NCBI GenBank assembly: GCA_045613765.1
Contig: JAZLBO010000012.1
Span: 1 to 64,000, forward strand
Direction: 5' to 3'
Length of the DNA stretch: 64,000 bases
Source of the DNA: RGIG4097 sp045613765
GTDB lineage: Bacteria; Bacillota; Clostridia; Christensenellales; CAG-917
A program made the translations under genes and the position numbers. The notes under the pieces are model-generated. The model saw only the letters and a program-made list of their open reading frames with translations. It was not told the DNA's origin and ran no database searches. Shown one piece after another: positions 7,436 through 16,457 of this stretch; within the stretch, counting starts at the first letter, position 1, and each line of letters begins with the position of its first letter.

Positions 7436-7558
7436 ATGAGCAATTTGGAAGATAAGGAAACATTTTTCAAAACACCTGATGACATTGACGTGCAACCAAT
7501 CGAAGATAGGGTTTTTCGTGATGGAATAAAGGAAATTCTGGGAAAAGAATATGATTGA
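7436..7558 (+). CDS. Small acidic protein of unknown function at the head of the spoVA cluster
   Basis: A 40-aa frame starts MSNLEDKETFFKTPDDIDVQ and ends KEILGKEYD. Its last 8 bp overlap the start of spoVAC, which suggests translational coupling. A second in-frame ATG at 7424 would add four residues; a weak GGA at suitable distance favours 7436. It is strongly acidic and soluble. I recognise no family. Its position after a terminator and directly before spoVAC makes a role in the forespore plausible. Upstream, TGAATA at 7389-7394 resembles a SigG -35 box, but the -10 partner is poor. Confidence 0.55.
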   Translation: MSNLEDKETFFKTPDDIDVQPIEDRVFRDGIKEILGKEYD

Positions 7559-7991
7559 AAGAAAATTATATCAAGAATATGTAAAGAATACTGCGCCAAA
7601 ATCCCCTATGATGCGTAGCATTTTGTGTGCATTTTTGGTGGGTGGATTGATATGTTCAATAGGCGAAGGAGTAAAAGATATTATAAAACTTATTGAACCT
7701 ACAATGGCAAAGCAAGACGTTGGCAGTTGGGTTTCTATATCTATGATATTCCTTGGCAGTTTTCTCACTGCAATAGGCGTCTACGATAAAATTGGCCATT
7801 ATGCAGGCGCAGGATCAATTGTACCAATCACTGGATTCGCCAATTCAGTTGTTTCTCCTGCAATGGAATTCAACCGAGAAGGCATATTCTTTGGGGTGTG
7901 CGCAAAGATGTTTATAATAGCCGGGCCAATCATTGTTTTTGGCGTTGTTGCAAGTGTGATTGTTGGACTTGTGGGGTTGTTGATCGTATGA
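7551..7991 (+). CDS. spoVAC: Stage V sporulation protein AC
   Basis: This 146-aa integral membrane protein has hydrophobic segments at about 25-45, 60-80 and 115-146 and the family signature GVYDKIGHYAGAGSIVPITG followed by FANSVVSPAMEFNREG. SpoVAC belongs to the spore inner-membrane channel that moves dipicolinic acid-Ca into the forespore and out at germination, and has been described as mechanosensitive. It overlaps the small upstream gene by 8 bp and spoVAD by 4 bp (ATGA). Only the C, D and E members are present here. SpoVAA, AB and AF are absent, a reduced set common in Clostridia. Confidence 0.95.
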   Translation: MIERKLYQEYVKNTAPKSPMMRSILCAFLVGGLICSIGEGVKDIIKLIEPTMAKQDVGSWVSISMIFLGSFLTAIGVYDKIGHYAGAGSIVPITGFANSVVSPAMEFNREGIFFGVCAKMFIIAGPIIVFGVVASVIVGLVGLLIV

Positions 7992-9136
7992 AGAAAAAAG
8001 GCAGTTTTCAGTTATCTAACGGGGTATATATCAAAAGTGGATATACCATTGTCGGCAAAAAAGAAGAAGACGGAAACTATTCTGGCAACTTTGATTTGGT
8101 GCTAAAAGATGATCTTTGGGGTGAAAAATCTTACGAAAAAGCCGAGTGTAAAATGCATAGAGAGGCAATCGCGGGGGCAATTGCAAAGGCAAATTTGACA
8201 ATTGATGATATTGACGTAATGCTCGCGGGAGATTTGCTCAACGAGTTGAGTGCATCAAGTTTTTCTGCACGCAATTTTCCTATGCCATTTTTGGGATTAT
8301 ATAATGCTTGTTCAACTTTTGGCGAGTGTATGATTGTTGGAAGTATGTTGATAGATTCAGGTTTTGCTGATATGGTCACTTGTTCAACGTCAAGCCACTT
8401 TTCGTCGGCAGAAAGGCAATATAGATACCCGTTGGAACTTGGAAACCAAAGAACACCCACTGCACAATGGACAGTTACGGGCGCAGGTGCTTGTGTTTTG
8501 TCAAAATATAAGCCTGATTTTGAAGATAATCGGTGCAAAACAGGTCAAAATCTTGCAGAAATGGATGAAAATGACAAGAAATTCATCTTTGATACCACTG
8601 CAGAGCGTATTAAATGCGAAAAAACTCACGTTGCAAAAGTTGTTGAAGGCACAATAGGTCGTGTTGTTGACCTTGGAATTGATGATGAAAGCAATATGGG
8701 TGCAGCGATGGCACCTGCAGCAGCAGACACAATTATGCGCCATCTTGCAGATTTCAACAGAGAACCCGACTATTATGATGCCATAATAACGGGCGATTTG
8801 GGCAGATACGGCAAAAGTTTGCTCAAATATATCCTTTCAAAAGACGGAATAAAGTTACCCGACACATATATGGACTCTGGTGCAGGTTATTTCAAACCCG
8901 AGCAACAAACATTTCAAGGTGGATCAGGGGCAGGGTGTATAAGTTCGGTTTTTAATGGTTATTTTCTAAATCAACTTGAAAGTGGAGTATTGTCGAAAAT
9001 ACTTGTTGTTCCCACGGGTGCATTGCTCAACAAAGACACCCCACTGCAAAAGGAAACAATCCCAAGTATAGCACACGCTTTTGTGGTTGAAACAGAAAAA
9101 ATCAAGAAAAGTATTCTAAAAAACTTAAAAATATAG
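7988..9136 (+). CDS. spoVAD: Stage V sporulation protein AD
   Basis: SpoVAD is the soluble, membrane-associated, thiolase-fold subunit that binds dipicolinic acid. The start ATG at 7988 overlaps the spoVAC stop as ATGA; a longer open frame upstream is ignored. Family signatures are GDLLNELSASSFSARNF, YNACSTFGE, FSSAERQYRYPLELGNQR, QWTVTGAGACVL, NMGAAMAPAAADTI and SGAGCISSV. The protein has 382 aa, about 40 longer than Bacillus SpoVAD. The extra length sits mostly in one charged insert (about residues 170-215) between the TGAGACVL segment and GRVVDLG. A hairpin with a T-run follows the gene. Confidence 0.95.
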   Translation: MKKKGSFQLSNGVYIKSGYTIVGKKEEDGNYSGNFDLVLKDDLWGEKSYEKAECKMHREAIAGAIAKANLTIDDIDVMLAGDLLNELSASSFSARNFPMPFLGLYNACSTFGECMIVGSMLIDSGFADMVTCSTSSHFSSAERQYRYPLELGNQRTPTAQWTVTGAGACVLSKYKPDFEDNRCKTGQNLAEMDENDKKFIFDTTAERIKCEKTHVAKVVEGTIGRVVDLGIDDESNMGAAMAPAAADTIMRHLADFNREPDYYDAIITGDLGRYGKSLLKYILSKDGIKLPDTYMDSGAGYFKPEQQTFQGGSGAGCISSVFNGYFLNQLESGVLSKILVVPTGALLNKDTPLQKETIPSIAHAFVVETEKIKKSILKNLKI

Positions 9137-9145
9137 AATAAAAAT

Positions 9146-9164
9146 CGGCAATTTTGCCGTTTTT
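9146..9164 (+). terminator. Attenuator or terminator between spoVAD and spoVAE
   Basis: CGGCA (9146-9150) and TGCCG (9155-9159), flanked by AAAA and TTTTT, form a short hairpin with a T-run. It may reduce transcription into spoVAE. Confidence 0.7.
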
Positions 9165-9193
9165 CACGAAAATTGTGGTGATATAAGGCATAT

Positions 9194-9565
9194 ATGGAAT
9201 TTTTTTTGAATTATCTAAAAGTCTTTGCAGTTGGTGGTGCAGTTTGCGTTTTGGGTCAAATTTTGATCAACAAAACAAGCATGTCATCTGCAAGAATTCT
9301 TGTCACGTTTTTAATACTTGGAGTCATTCTTGAAATTACAGGTGCTTTTAAGTATATGGAAGAATTTGCAGGTGCAGGTGTCACTGTGCCAATCATGGGC
9401 TTTGGCAGTAATCTTGCAAAGGGTGCTTTGGAAGGAGTAAAAGACGAAGGTATTTTGGGCGCAATAAAAGGTGGGTTGTCTGCAGTTTCTGCAGGACTTT
9501 CATCAGTCATTTTCTTTGGATTTTTCTTTGCTCTAATCTTCAAATCAAAGAGTAAGAAAATATAA
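9194..9565 (+). CDS. spoVAE: Stage V sporulation protein AE (SpoVAEb type)
   Basis: This 123-aa membrane protein is homologous to SpoVAC: FLNYLKVFAVGGAVCVLGQIL at the N-terminus, then YMEEFAGAGVTVPIMGFGSNL, the counterpart of the SpoVAC AGAGSIVPITG signature. It has about three spans, at residues 5-25, 35-55 and 90-115. It matches the short SpoVAEb, not the soluble SpoVAEa. It completes the C-D-E core of the dipicolinic-acid channel. It is convergent with yunB, with 11 bp between the stop codons and no separate terminator. Confidence 0.93.
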   Translation: MEFFLNYLKVFAVGGAVCVLGQILINKTSMSSARILVTFLILGVILEITGAFKYMEEFAGAGVTVPIMGFGSNLAKGALEGVKDEGILGAIKGGLSAVSAGLSSVIFFGFFFALIFKSKSKKI

Positions 9566-9576
9566 TTCATTATATT

Positions 9577-10251
9577 TTATCCATTGGGAGATAGATCAAA
9601 AATATCTCCATAATTTCCAAAGGACAAGTATGTGTCTGGAATTTTGCCGACAAGCACGTTTTCACACACCAAAACTTCGGCCTTTACACAAATTGTAGGG
9701 TCTGCGATGGGTGTGATTACGTTGATATCGGCATAGACGTCAATATAAATTCTATGTATAGTTTGATTGATGCCTGCAGATATAAAAGTTGACACAAAAT
9801 CACAGTTGGCAGTGCCGATTGGCATAATTTTAATGTTTACATTAGGCCCAAAACCTGTGAGCAGGGCAAGTCCCGTGAAAGTGCCGAGGGCGATATCTAT
9901 TGTTTGCATACCAAGGTCGTCAAGATTGGCTTGAGCCAAGTTGGCAATTTGGCGTGCTATTGAGTTTATTTTGGGCGAGTTGGCTTGTATCATTTCAATC
10001 TCGCCTTTTTCATTTTTTATCACTTCAAACAGATCTTCATAAGTTATGTTTTCTTGTAGAACAGTCGTGGCTGCAAGGTTGACAGCGTTCGTGCCTATGG
10101 CACGAACTTGAGCTTCCGAACTTTCAATTACGATTGGAACTATGTTGTTTCTAAAGTAAGTCGCGCACAGCACAAATGATCCCACGAAGATCAAAATCGC
10201 CGTAGTAACGCGCATTGCTTTTTTGCCAAAAATCTTTTTAAATTTTGCCAC
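9577..10251 (-). CDS. yunB: Sporulation protein YunB
   Basis: This 224-aa protein has a basic N-terminus followed by a single membrane anchor (about residues 12-34) and an extracytoplasmic domain with the family hallmarks: the NIVPIVIESSEAQVRAIGTNAVN segment, a central ANLDDLGMQTIDIALGTFTGLALLTG-like stretch and a C-terminal INQTIHRIYIDVYADINVITP strand region. YunB is transcribed by SigE in the mother cell in Bacillus and is needed for efficient sporulation; its biochemical role is unknown. Its placement against spoVAE strengthens the sporulation theme of this region. The length is near the usual 230-250 aa. Confidence 0.92.
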   Translation of the reverse strand: MAKFKKIFGKKAMRVTTAILIFVGSFVLCATYFRNNIVPIVIESSEAQVRAIGTNAVNLAATTVLQENITYEDLFEVIKNEKGEIEMIQANSPKINSIARQIANLAQANLDDLGMQTIDIALGTFTGLALLTGFGPNVNIKIMPIGTANCDFVSTFISAGINQTIHRIYIDVYADINVITPIADPTICVKAEVLVCENVLVGKIPDTYLSFGNYGDIFDLSPNG

Positions 10252-10359
10252 AATTTATTATATGAAAAATTTTCCGTTTGGATAACACGCTCAAGGCCAC
10301 AAAATACCGAATTTTAAGGAAATTTTAGGGGTTAAAAGTGCAATTTCACACTCAAGCCC

Positions 10360-10424
10360 TTGACTACCCGTATAATAATTGTTATACTCTTATGGATTAA
10401 TTTATTGCGCACGTATATGTGCGC
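10360..10424 (+). promoter_or_regulatory. pheS promoter and leader hairpin
   Basis: TTGACT (10360-10365), a 17-bp spacer and TATACT (10383-10388) form a good promoter with a start near 10395. The 50-nt leader carries a hairpin GCGCAC/GTGCGC (10407-10412 with 10419-10424). The leader is too short for a T-box, and no T-box specifier or antiterminator is seen, although pheS operons often have one. Confidence 0.8.
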
Positions 10425-10446
10425 TAAGCAAACCATAGGAGTTTTT

Positions 10447-11469
10447 ATGAAAGAACAAATGGAACTTATCAAATCAAAGGCACTCGAAGCCATTGAAAAT
10501 GCAGAAACATCTGTTGAACTCAATGACGTTAGAGTGCGTTTTCTTGGAAAGAGTGGCGAGATCACAAACGTTATGAAAGGTCTTGGCTCTGTCCCCAAGG
10601 AAGAAAAGCCTGCAATGGGCAAACTCTTGAACGAAGTTCGTTTTGCAATCGAAAATGCTCTTGAAAGCAAAACAGAACTTGTTGTGGAAAGAGAAAAGCA
10701 AGCACGTCTTAAAGCAGAAACTGTTGACGTCACTTTCCCTGCATCATTTAAGAGAGTTGGCACTTTGCACCCAATCACAAAAGTTAAAAACGAAATTGAA
10801 GAAATTTTTCTTCAAATGGGCTTTTCAGTGGAAGAAGGTCCTGAAATTGAAACAGACCTTTTCAACTTCCAACTTTTGAACGTACCCAAGGATCACCCTG
10901 CACGTGATATGCAAGATACTTTCTACTGTGCAGATGATATCGTCCTTCGTACACAAACATCATCAATTCAAGCAAGAATTATGCTTGATCAACAACCCCC
11001 CATTAGAGTTATCAGTCCCGGCAAGGTCTTTAGAAGTGATGACGACGCTTCACACAGCCCCGTCTTCCATCAAATGGAAGGTCTTGCAATAGACGAACAT
11101 ATCACAATGGGCGACCTTACAGGTTGTTTGCTTACATTTGCACAAAAAATGTTCAGCGAAGATACAAAAGTTAGACTTCGCCCCTCATATTTCCCATTTA
11201 CCGAACCTTCAGTTGAAGTTGACGTCACTTGCTCAATTTGTCACGGCAAGGGTTGTAAACTCTGCAAGGGCACAGGTTGGATGGAAATTCTCGGTGCAGG
11301 CATTGTCAATCCTGCAGTCCTTGATATGTGTGGTATTGACAGCAAAAAATATGGTGGCTTTGCATTTGGCTTTGGCATTGAGCGTATTGCAATGATCAAG
11401 TACGGAATCCCCAATATCAAACTTTTCTACGAAAACGACGTGAGATTCCTCAACCAATTCAATGACTAA
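10447..11469 (+). CDS. pheS: Phenylalanyl-tRNA synthetase alpha subunit
   Basis: PheS is the catalytic subunit of the alpha2-beta2 enzyme that charges tRNA-Phe. The ATG at 10447 follows AGGAG; an earlier in-frame ATG at 10360 lies inside the promoter and is rejected. The 340-aa protein has an N-terminal coiled-coil (residues 1-85) that contacts tRNA and a class II catalytic core: HPARDMQDTFYC, VFRSDDDASHSPVFHQMEGL (motif 2) and GFAFGFGIERIAMIKYGI (motif 3). The segment CSICHGKGCKLCKGTGWMEI, with four cysteines, is usual for bacterial PheS. It forms an operon with pheT, 11 bp downstream. Confidence 0.98.
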   Translation: MKEQMELIKSKALEAIENAETSVELNDVRVRFLGKSGEITNVMKGLGSVPKEEKPAMGKLLNEVRFAIENALESKTELVVEREKQARLKAETVDVTFPASFKRVGTLHPITKVKNEIEEIFLQMGFSVEEGPEIETDLFNFQLLNVPKDHPARDMQDTFYCADDIVLRTQTSSIQARIMLDQQPPIRVISPGKVFRSDDDASHSPVFHQMEGLAIDEHITMGDLTGCLLTFAQKMFSEDTKVRLRPSYFPFTEPSVEVDVTCSICHGKGCKLCKGTGWMEILGAGIVNPAVLDMCGIDSKKYGGFAFGFGIERIAMIKYGIPNIKLFYENDVRFLNQFND

Positions 11470-11480
11470 GGAGAAAGAAT

Positions 11481-13871
11481 ATGTTAGCACCTATTTCATG
11501 GCTTAAAGATTATGTAGATATCAATGTTTCACCCGAAGTCCTTGCAAAGAAACTTGTTTCAATCGGCTTTGAGGTTGAAGAAATCATTTATCAAGAAAAG
11601 AGCGCATCAAAAGTTGTAGTCGGCAAAATTGTGGAAGTAGAAAAACACCCCAATGCAGACAGACTTCGTGTCACTCAAATAGACATTGGCAGTGGCAAAA
11701 TCCAAGTTGTCACCAACGTTCCCGTTGTCGGTGGCGAAACAATCGCAGTCGCACTTGACGGAGCAGTCCTTGCAGACGGTCACAACATTGTCAAAGGCGA
11801 ACTTCGTGGCGTAGTCAGTGAAGGTATGCTTTGTGGACTTGAAGAAATCGGCGCAACCGTTGATGACGTTGAAGGACAAATAAAGGGAGACATTATCCGT
11901 TTCCCCGAAGGCACAACTCTTGGTGCAAACGCACTCAAAACCTTAGGTTTTGATGATGTTATCCTTGATGTTGGTGTCACAGCAAACCGTCCTGACTGCA
12001 ACAGTATTTATAAACTTGCAAAGGAAGTGGCAGTTGCATTGAAAACAACTTGCCGTGAACCTGAAATTGCATATACAACAGTTGGTGGAAACGTCAATGA
12101 CTGTGTCAAGGTTGACGTGCAAAACAACGCTCTTTGCCCCAGATATATGGCAAGTGCAGTGAAAAACGTCAAGGTTTTCCCCTCAAATCACAAGATCAAG
12201 TCAAGATTGCACGCAGTGGGCATCCGTCCCATCAACAATATCGTTGACATCACAAACTATGTGCTTACAGAAATTGGTCAACCTATGCATGCATTTGACC
12301 TTCGTGATCTTGAAGAAAAAACAATCGTTGTTAGAAATGCAAAGGCAGGAGAAGAAATCGTCACTCTTGACGACAAAAAGAACACCCTTGCAGAAAGCAT
12401 GCTTGTAATCGCAGACGCAAATCGTCCTGTTGCAGTTGCAGGTGTTATGGGGGGCGAAAACAGTGGTGTCAAAGATGATACGGATACAATCATTTTTGAA
12501 TCTGCAAAATTTGCTCGTGACAGTGTGAGAAAGACATCACGTGCACTTACACTCCGTAGTGATAGTTCTGCAAGATTTGAAAAGGGTATTGACTTTGCAT
12601 CACAAGAGTACGGCATCAAGAGAGCATTGACACTTATCGCAGAAACTGGCAGTGGTGATATCGTTGAAGGTTTTGTTGATTGCAAGGTTGAATATGCTCA
12701 AGTCCGTGATATCGAATTTACAACAAAGCAAATAGAAAAGATCGTTGGCTGCAAAGTGCCCAAGAAGACACTCATCAGCATACTTTCAAGACTTGGCATT
12801 GAATGTGATGATAACGGCAAGAGCCTTGTTGCACACGTTGGCGAAGATAGAGAAGACGTTGTTGGCGTAAATGACATTGCAGAAGAATTCATTAGAGTTT
12901 ACGGCTATTCACACGTCAAACCCACATTGTTTGAATATTCCAAACTCACAAAGGGTGGCAAGAGCGAAAAGATTTTGTTTGTTGACAAAGTCAAAGATAC
13001 ACTTGCATCACTCGGTCTTAATGAGGCAATTTCATACTCATTTACATCACCCAAGTTTGCACAAGCACTCCGTCTTGACGAAGATGACAAACTCCGTGAT
13101 GCAATCACGCTTGTCAATCCTCTTGGCGAAGCACTCAGTGTTATGAGAACAACTCTCACACATACAATGTGTGAAACACTTGCTTTCAATGCAACACACT
13201 TCAACAAAGAGGCATATCTCTTTGAAGTTTCAAGCGTCTATATTCCCAAGGCACTTCCTCTTGTTGAACTCCCTTACGAAGAACAAAAGTTGGCAATCGG
13301 TGTGTATGGCGCAAACGTTGACTTCTTTACACTCAAGGGCATTGTTGAAGAATTGTTTGATAGACTTGCAATCAACGGCAAGTATCAAAGAGCAAACTTG
13401 AACTACTTGCACCCCGGTAGAAGTGCAGAAGTTGTGGTTGACGGCAATAGCGTTGGTTATATTGGAGAAATCCACCCCGATAGCGCAAAATTCTATGGGG
13501 TTGACAACAGATTGTACGTTGCAGAACTTTCAATCGACAAACTCTTTGATATCGTTGGTGGCAAGAAGAAGTTTGTACCTTTTTCAAAATTCCCCGCAAT
13601 GGAAAGAGACTTGGCAGTGGTTGTCGGTGAAGATGTTGCAGTTGGCGATATGCTTGATGCAGTCCGTGGTGGCAAAATCAAGTATCTTACAGATTTGACT
13701 GCATTTGACACGTACAGAAGTGATGCAATCGGCAAAGACAAAAAGAGTGTTGCACTTTCATTTACTTTTGCTTCACTTGAAGGCACACTCAAAGATGAAG
13801 AAATCAATGGCGAATTGGATAGAATTCTCTCAATCCTTAAACGCCGTTTTGGAGCAAAAATTAGAGGATAA
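11481..13871 (+). CDS. pheT: Phenylalanyl-tRNA synthetase beta subunit
   Basis: This 796-aa subunit has the full bacterial PheT plan: an OB-fold tRNA-binding domain (about residues 40-150), B3/B4 editing domain (about 210-370), B5 domains, a pseudo-catalytic class II module and a C-terminal ferredoxin-like anticodon-binding domain (about 700-796, KFPAMERDLAVVV onward). It binds tRNA-Phe and removes mischarged tyrosine. A GGAG site precedes the start. The stop codon overlaps the mutS2 start as TAATG, so the operon continues with translational coupling. Confidence 0.98.
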   Translation: MLAPISWLKDYVDINVSPEVLAKKLVSIGFEVEEIIYQEKSASKVVVGKIVEVEKHPNADRLRVTQIDIGSGKIQVVTNVPVVGGETIAVALDGAVLADGHNIVKGELRGVVSEGMLCGLEEIGATVDDVEGQIKGDIIRFPEGTTLGANALKTLGFDDVILDVGVTANRPDCNSIYKLAKEVAVALKTTCREPEIAYTTVGGNVNDCVKVDVQNNALCPRYMASAVKNVKVFPSNHKIKSRLHAVGIRPINNIVDITNYVLTEIGQPMHAFDLRDLEEKTIVVRNAKAGEEIVTLDDKKNTLAESMLVIADANRPVAVAGVMGGENSGVKDDTDTIIFESAKFARDSVRKTSRALTLRSDSSARFEKGIDFASQEYGIKRALTLIAETGSGDIVEGFVDCKVEYAQVRDIEFTTKQIEKIVGCKVPKKTLISILSRLGIECDDNGKSLVAHVGEDREDVVGVNDIAEEFIRVYGYSHVKPTLFEYSKLTKGGKSEKILFVDKVKDTLASLGLNEAISYSFTSPKFAQALRLDEDDKLRDAITLVNPLGEALSVMRTTLTHTMCETLAFNATHFNKEAYLFEVSSVYIPKALPLVELPYEEQKLAIGVYGANVDFFTLKGIVEELFDRLAINGKYQRANLNYLHPGRSAEVVVDGNSVGYIGEIHPDSAKFYGVDNRLYVAELSIDKLFDIVGGKKKFVPFSKFPAMERDLAVVVGEDVAVGDMLDAVRGGKIKYLTDLTAFDTYRSDAIGKDKKSVALSFTFASLEGTLKDEEINGELDRILSILKRRFGAKIRG

Positions 13872-15925
13872 TGTTTGATATAAAAAGTCTAAAAACACTT
13901 GAATATGACAAAATTCTTGATATGCTTGCCACTTATGCACAATCGCAAGGTGGCAAGGATAAGTCAAGGAATTTGAAACCTTTTGAAGACTATCAAGAGG
14001 TTCTTCATGCTTTGGCAGAAACAGAAGAGGCCGATAGAACGCTGTTTGACTTCTCGGTCAATCCTTCATTTTCTGTTGATGACATAGACGAAGTTCTTGC
14101 AAGGGTTGGAAAAGGGGCAGTTTTGTCTATTGCTGATATTTTGAAAGTCGGCAGAACTTTGCGTGTTTCAAGACGATTGAAAAAGGCAATCTACACCGTG
14201 AACGGTGTGCCAATTCTTACATCTATGGTGCAAGGTCTTTATGATGATATTGACCTTGAAAATAGAATCTACGATTCATTTATATCCGAAACTGAAGTTT
14301 CAGACAATGCATCTGCAGATTTGAGATCTATCCGTATCCGTATTCGCAAACTCAACGATAACGTCAAGACAAAACTGCAAAGTTATATCACGTCTTCAAG
14401 TTATCAAAAGTATTTGCAAGACAATATCATCACTCAACGTGGGGATAGATACGTTATTCCTTTGAAAAGTGAGTGCAAAGGCACAATTCAAGGACTTATA
14501 CACGATCAATCTGCATCAGGATCAACATTGTATGTTGAACCTATGGCAATCGTTGAACTCAACAACGATTTGCGCACAGCAAAAGCAGAAGAACTTGCAG
14601 AAATTGAGCGTATTTTACGCAAGTTTTCAATGGCAATTCAAGGTTGTGCCGATAGGTTGCAAATTGCATACGGCATAATCACTGATATGGATTGCATCTT
14701 TGCAAAGGCAAACCTTGCAAGAGAGTTGAAGGCAATCAAGCCAGATGTTAATACCAAAGGTATTATCAATATCAACAGTGGCAGACATCCTCTCATTGAC
14801 AAACACAAGGTTGTGCCAGTATCTTTGTCCCTCAATAGTGACGACAAGATGCTTCTTATCACCGGACCTAATACAGGTGGCAAAACCGTCACTTTGAAAT
14901 TGGTTGGGCTGTCAGTTTTGCTGGCAATGAGTGGTATGTATATACCTGCAAAGAGCGCAAATATTTCAATATTTGATGGCGTCTATTGTGATATTGGTGA
15001 CGAGCAAAGCATAGAGCAAAGTTTGTCAACGTTTTCGGGACATATTCGCACAATCATTGAAGTCCTTGACAAAATCACAGACAAGTCATTGGTCTTGTTT
15101 GATGAACTTGGCGCAGGCACTGACCCCAGTGAAGGATCGGCACTTGCCGTTAGCATTTGCGAAAGAGTTTTGTCATTGGGCGCAAAGTCCTTTGTCACAT
15201 CACACTTCAATGATTTGAAGGAATTTGCACTTGTCACAAAGGGCGTTGTTTGTGCATCAATGGAATTCAATGTTGAAACATTGTCCCCCACATATAAACT
15301 TGTTATGGGGGCAATTGGGTGTTCTAATGCACTGGATATTGCAAGAAAACTTGGGCTTGATGAAGAAATCATATCAAGAGCAAGACACAAAGTGTCACCT
15401 GAAAAGCGCAAGTTTGACGAAGTTTTGAATGCTGCCGAAGAAACAAGACGAAAGGCACAACAACTCGTTCAAGACGCAAGCCTTGATAGAGCCAAGGCCC
15501 GAGAAGTGTTGATTGATGCCGAAAAGGAAAAGGCAGTCATTGCACAAAAGAAAGAAAAACTTGACGAAACAATCCGTCGTGGCACAAAAAATCTTATTGA
15601 AAACTCTGTTGAGGAGGCAAATGATATTATTTTTGCATTGAAAGAGATTTTGTCAAAGCCCGAAGAAGAAATTGAAGATGCAGATCTCTTTGAGGCACAC
15701 AAACTCAAAAAGAAACTTGAAAACATGTCTGCAGAATATGACAAAGAAAGTGTCATAGAAGATATGGAAATCCCCGGCGAAATCAAAATTGGGGACAACG
15801 TGTGGGTGAAATCTCTTGGCAAAAAGGGTAAACTCATCAAGCTCAATCCTCGTGGAGAAGCCGAAGTGTTGTTTGGCAAAATTGCAGTAAAAGTCAAGAA
15901 AAATGACTACTACAAGGTGAAATAA
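13871..15925 (+). CDS. mutS2: MutS2-family ATPase lacking the Smr domain
   Basis: This 684-aa protein has the MutS2 core: the lever/helical region (1-310) and the ATPase domain with Walker A GPNTGGKTVTLKL (about 333-345), Walker B LVLFDELGAGTDPSEG and the switch TSHFNDLKEFAL. A long coiled-coil follows (about 510-620), then a KOW-like segment KIGDNVWVKSLGKKGKL near the end. Typical MutS2 (about 780 aa) goes on to a C-terminal Smr nuclease-like domain; here the protein stops after the KOW region. MutS2 has been linked to suppression of recombination and, in Bacillus, to splitting of collided ribosomes. It is translationally coupled to pheT and to the next gene. Confidence 0.93.
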   Translation: MFDIKSLKTLEYDKILDMLATYAQSQGGKDKSRNLKPFEDYQEVLHALAETEEADRTLFDFSVNPSFSVDDIDEVLARVGKGAVLSIADILKVGRTLRVSRRLKKAIYTVNGVPILTSMVQGLYDDIDLENRIYDSFISETEVSDNASADLRSIRIRIRKLNDNVKTKLQSYITSSSYQKYLQDNIITQRGDRYVIPLKSECKGTIQGLIHDQSASGSTLYVEPMAIVELNNDLRTAKAEELAEIERILRKFSMAIQGCADRLQIAYGIITDMDCIFAKANLARELKAIKPDVNTKGIININSGRHPLIDKHKVVPVSLSLNSDDKMLLITGPNTGGKTVTLKLVGLSVLLAMSGMYIPAKSANISIFDGVYCDIGDEQSIEQSLSTFSGHIRTIIEVLDKITDKSLVLFDELGAGTDPSEGSALAVSICERVLSLGAKSFVTSHFNDLKEFALVTKGVVCASMEFNVETLSPTYKLVMGAIGCSNALDIARKLGLDEEIISRARHKVSPEKRKFDEVLNAAEETRRKAQQLVQDASLDRAKAREVLIDAEKEKAVIAQKKEKLDETIRRGTKNLIENSVEEANDIIFALKEILSKPEEEIEDADLFEAHKLKKKLENMSAEYDKESVIEDMEIPGEIKIGDNVWVKSLGKKGKLIKLNPRGEAEVLFGKIAVKVKKNDYYKVK

Positions 15926-16422
15926 TGACTGATTTGTACACTCAAACAATCGAAAACCCACTTGACAAAGTGGCAAGGCGCAAACAAGTTGGTGGCGCAC
16001 TTGCAGTTGTCATTGGCATTTGTTCCATTGGACTTGCCGTTGGTGTCAGTTATTATTTTTTCATTTTGACAGGCGCACTTATTGGTCTTGGGGCTTTTCT
16101 TACAATCAGTTTCAACAATACAATCAAGTCATTTGAATATGGTTGTAATTCGACAAGATTGATATTTTCTGTCACAACGGTTATTTCGCGTACTGAAAGA
16201 AAAATCGAAATTTTGCTTGATGATGTTGTTGAATACAATGATTTTCAGGATTTGACCATTGAAAGCGACTTTGTTATGTGCCCGAATATAAATGCAAACG
16301 GTGTCAAAGCACTCGTATTCAAAGTTGATGGCAAGATGGCAAGAGTTTTGTTTCAACCTGATGACTATATGCACGCATTTTTGAAGGAAACACTTCCAAA
16401 GGAAGTGACAAATCAAAATTAA
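15925..16422 (+). CDS. Small membrane protein, function unknown
   Basis: This 165-aa protein begins at the ATG of a TAATG overlap with mutS2. Two hydrophobic segments (about residues 24-42 and 46-64) form a membrane hairpin near the N-terminus. The rest (70-165) is a soluble beta-rich domain facing the cytoplasm if the basic KVARRKQ segment before the first span stays inside. The opening MTDLYTQTIEN and the overall plan recall small clostridial membrane proteins of unknown function (DUF6106-like), but I am not sure. Position in the pheST-mutS2 operon gives no clear hint. Confidence 0.75.
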   Translation: MTDLYTQTIENPLDKVARRKQVGGALAVVIGICSIGLAVGVSYYFFILTGALIGLGAFLTISFNNTIKSFEYGCNSTRLIFSVTTVISRTERKIEILLDDVVEYNDFQDLTIESDFVMCPNINANGVKALVFKVDGKMARVLFQPDDYMHAFLKETLPKEVTNQN

Positions 16423-16457
16423 GTTGGTTGAAACCATTGTTTAATTTAGGAGAACTT

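Noticed and set aside
10300..10446. Possible T-box riboswitch before pheS
   Set aside because: The promoter places the start near 10395, leaving only about 50 nt with one short hairpin. This is far too short, and no T-box sequence is present.
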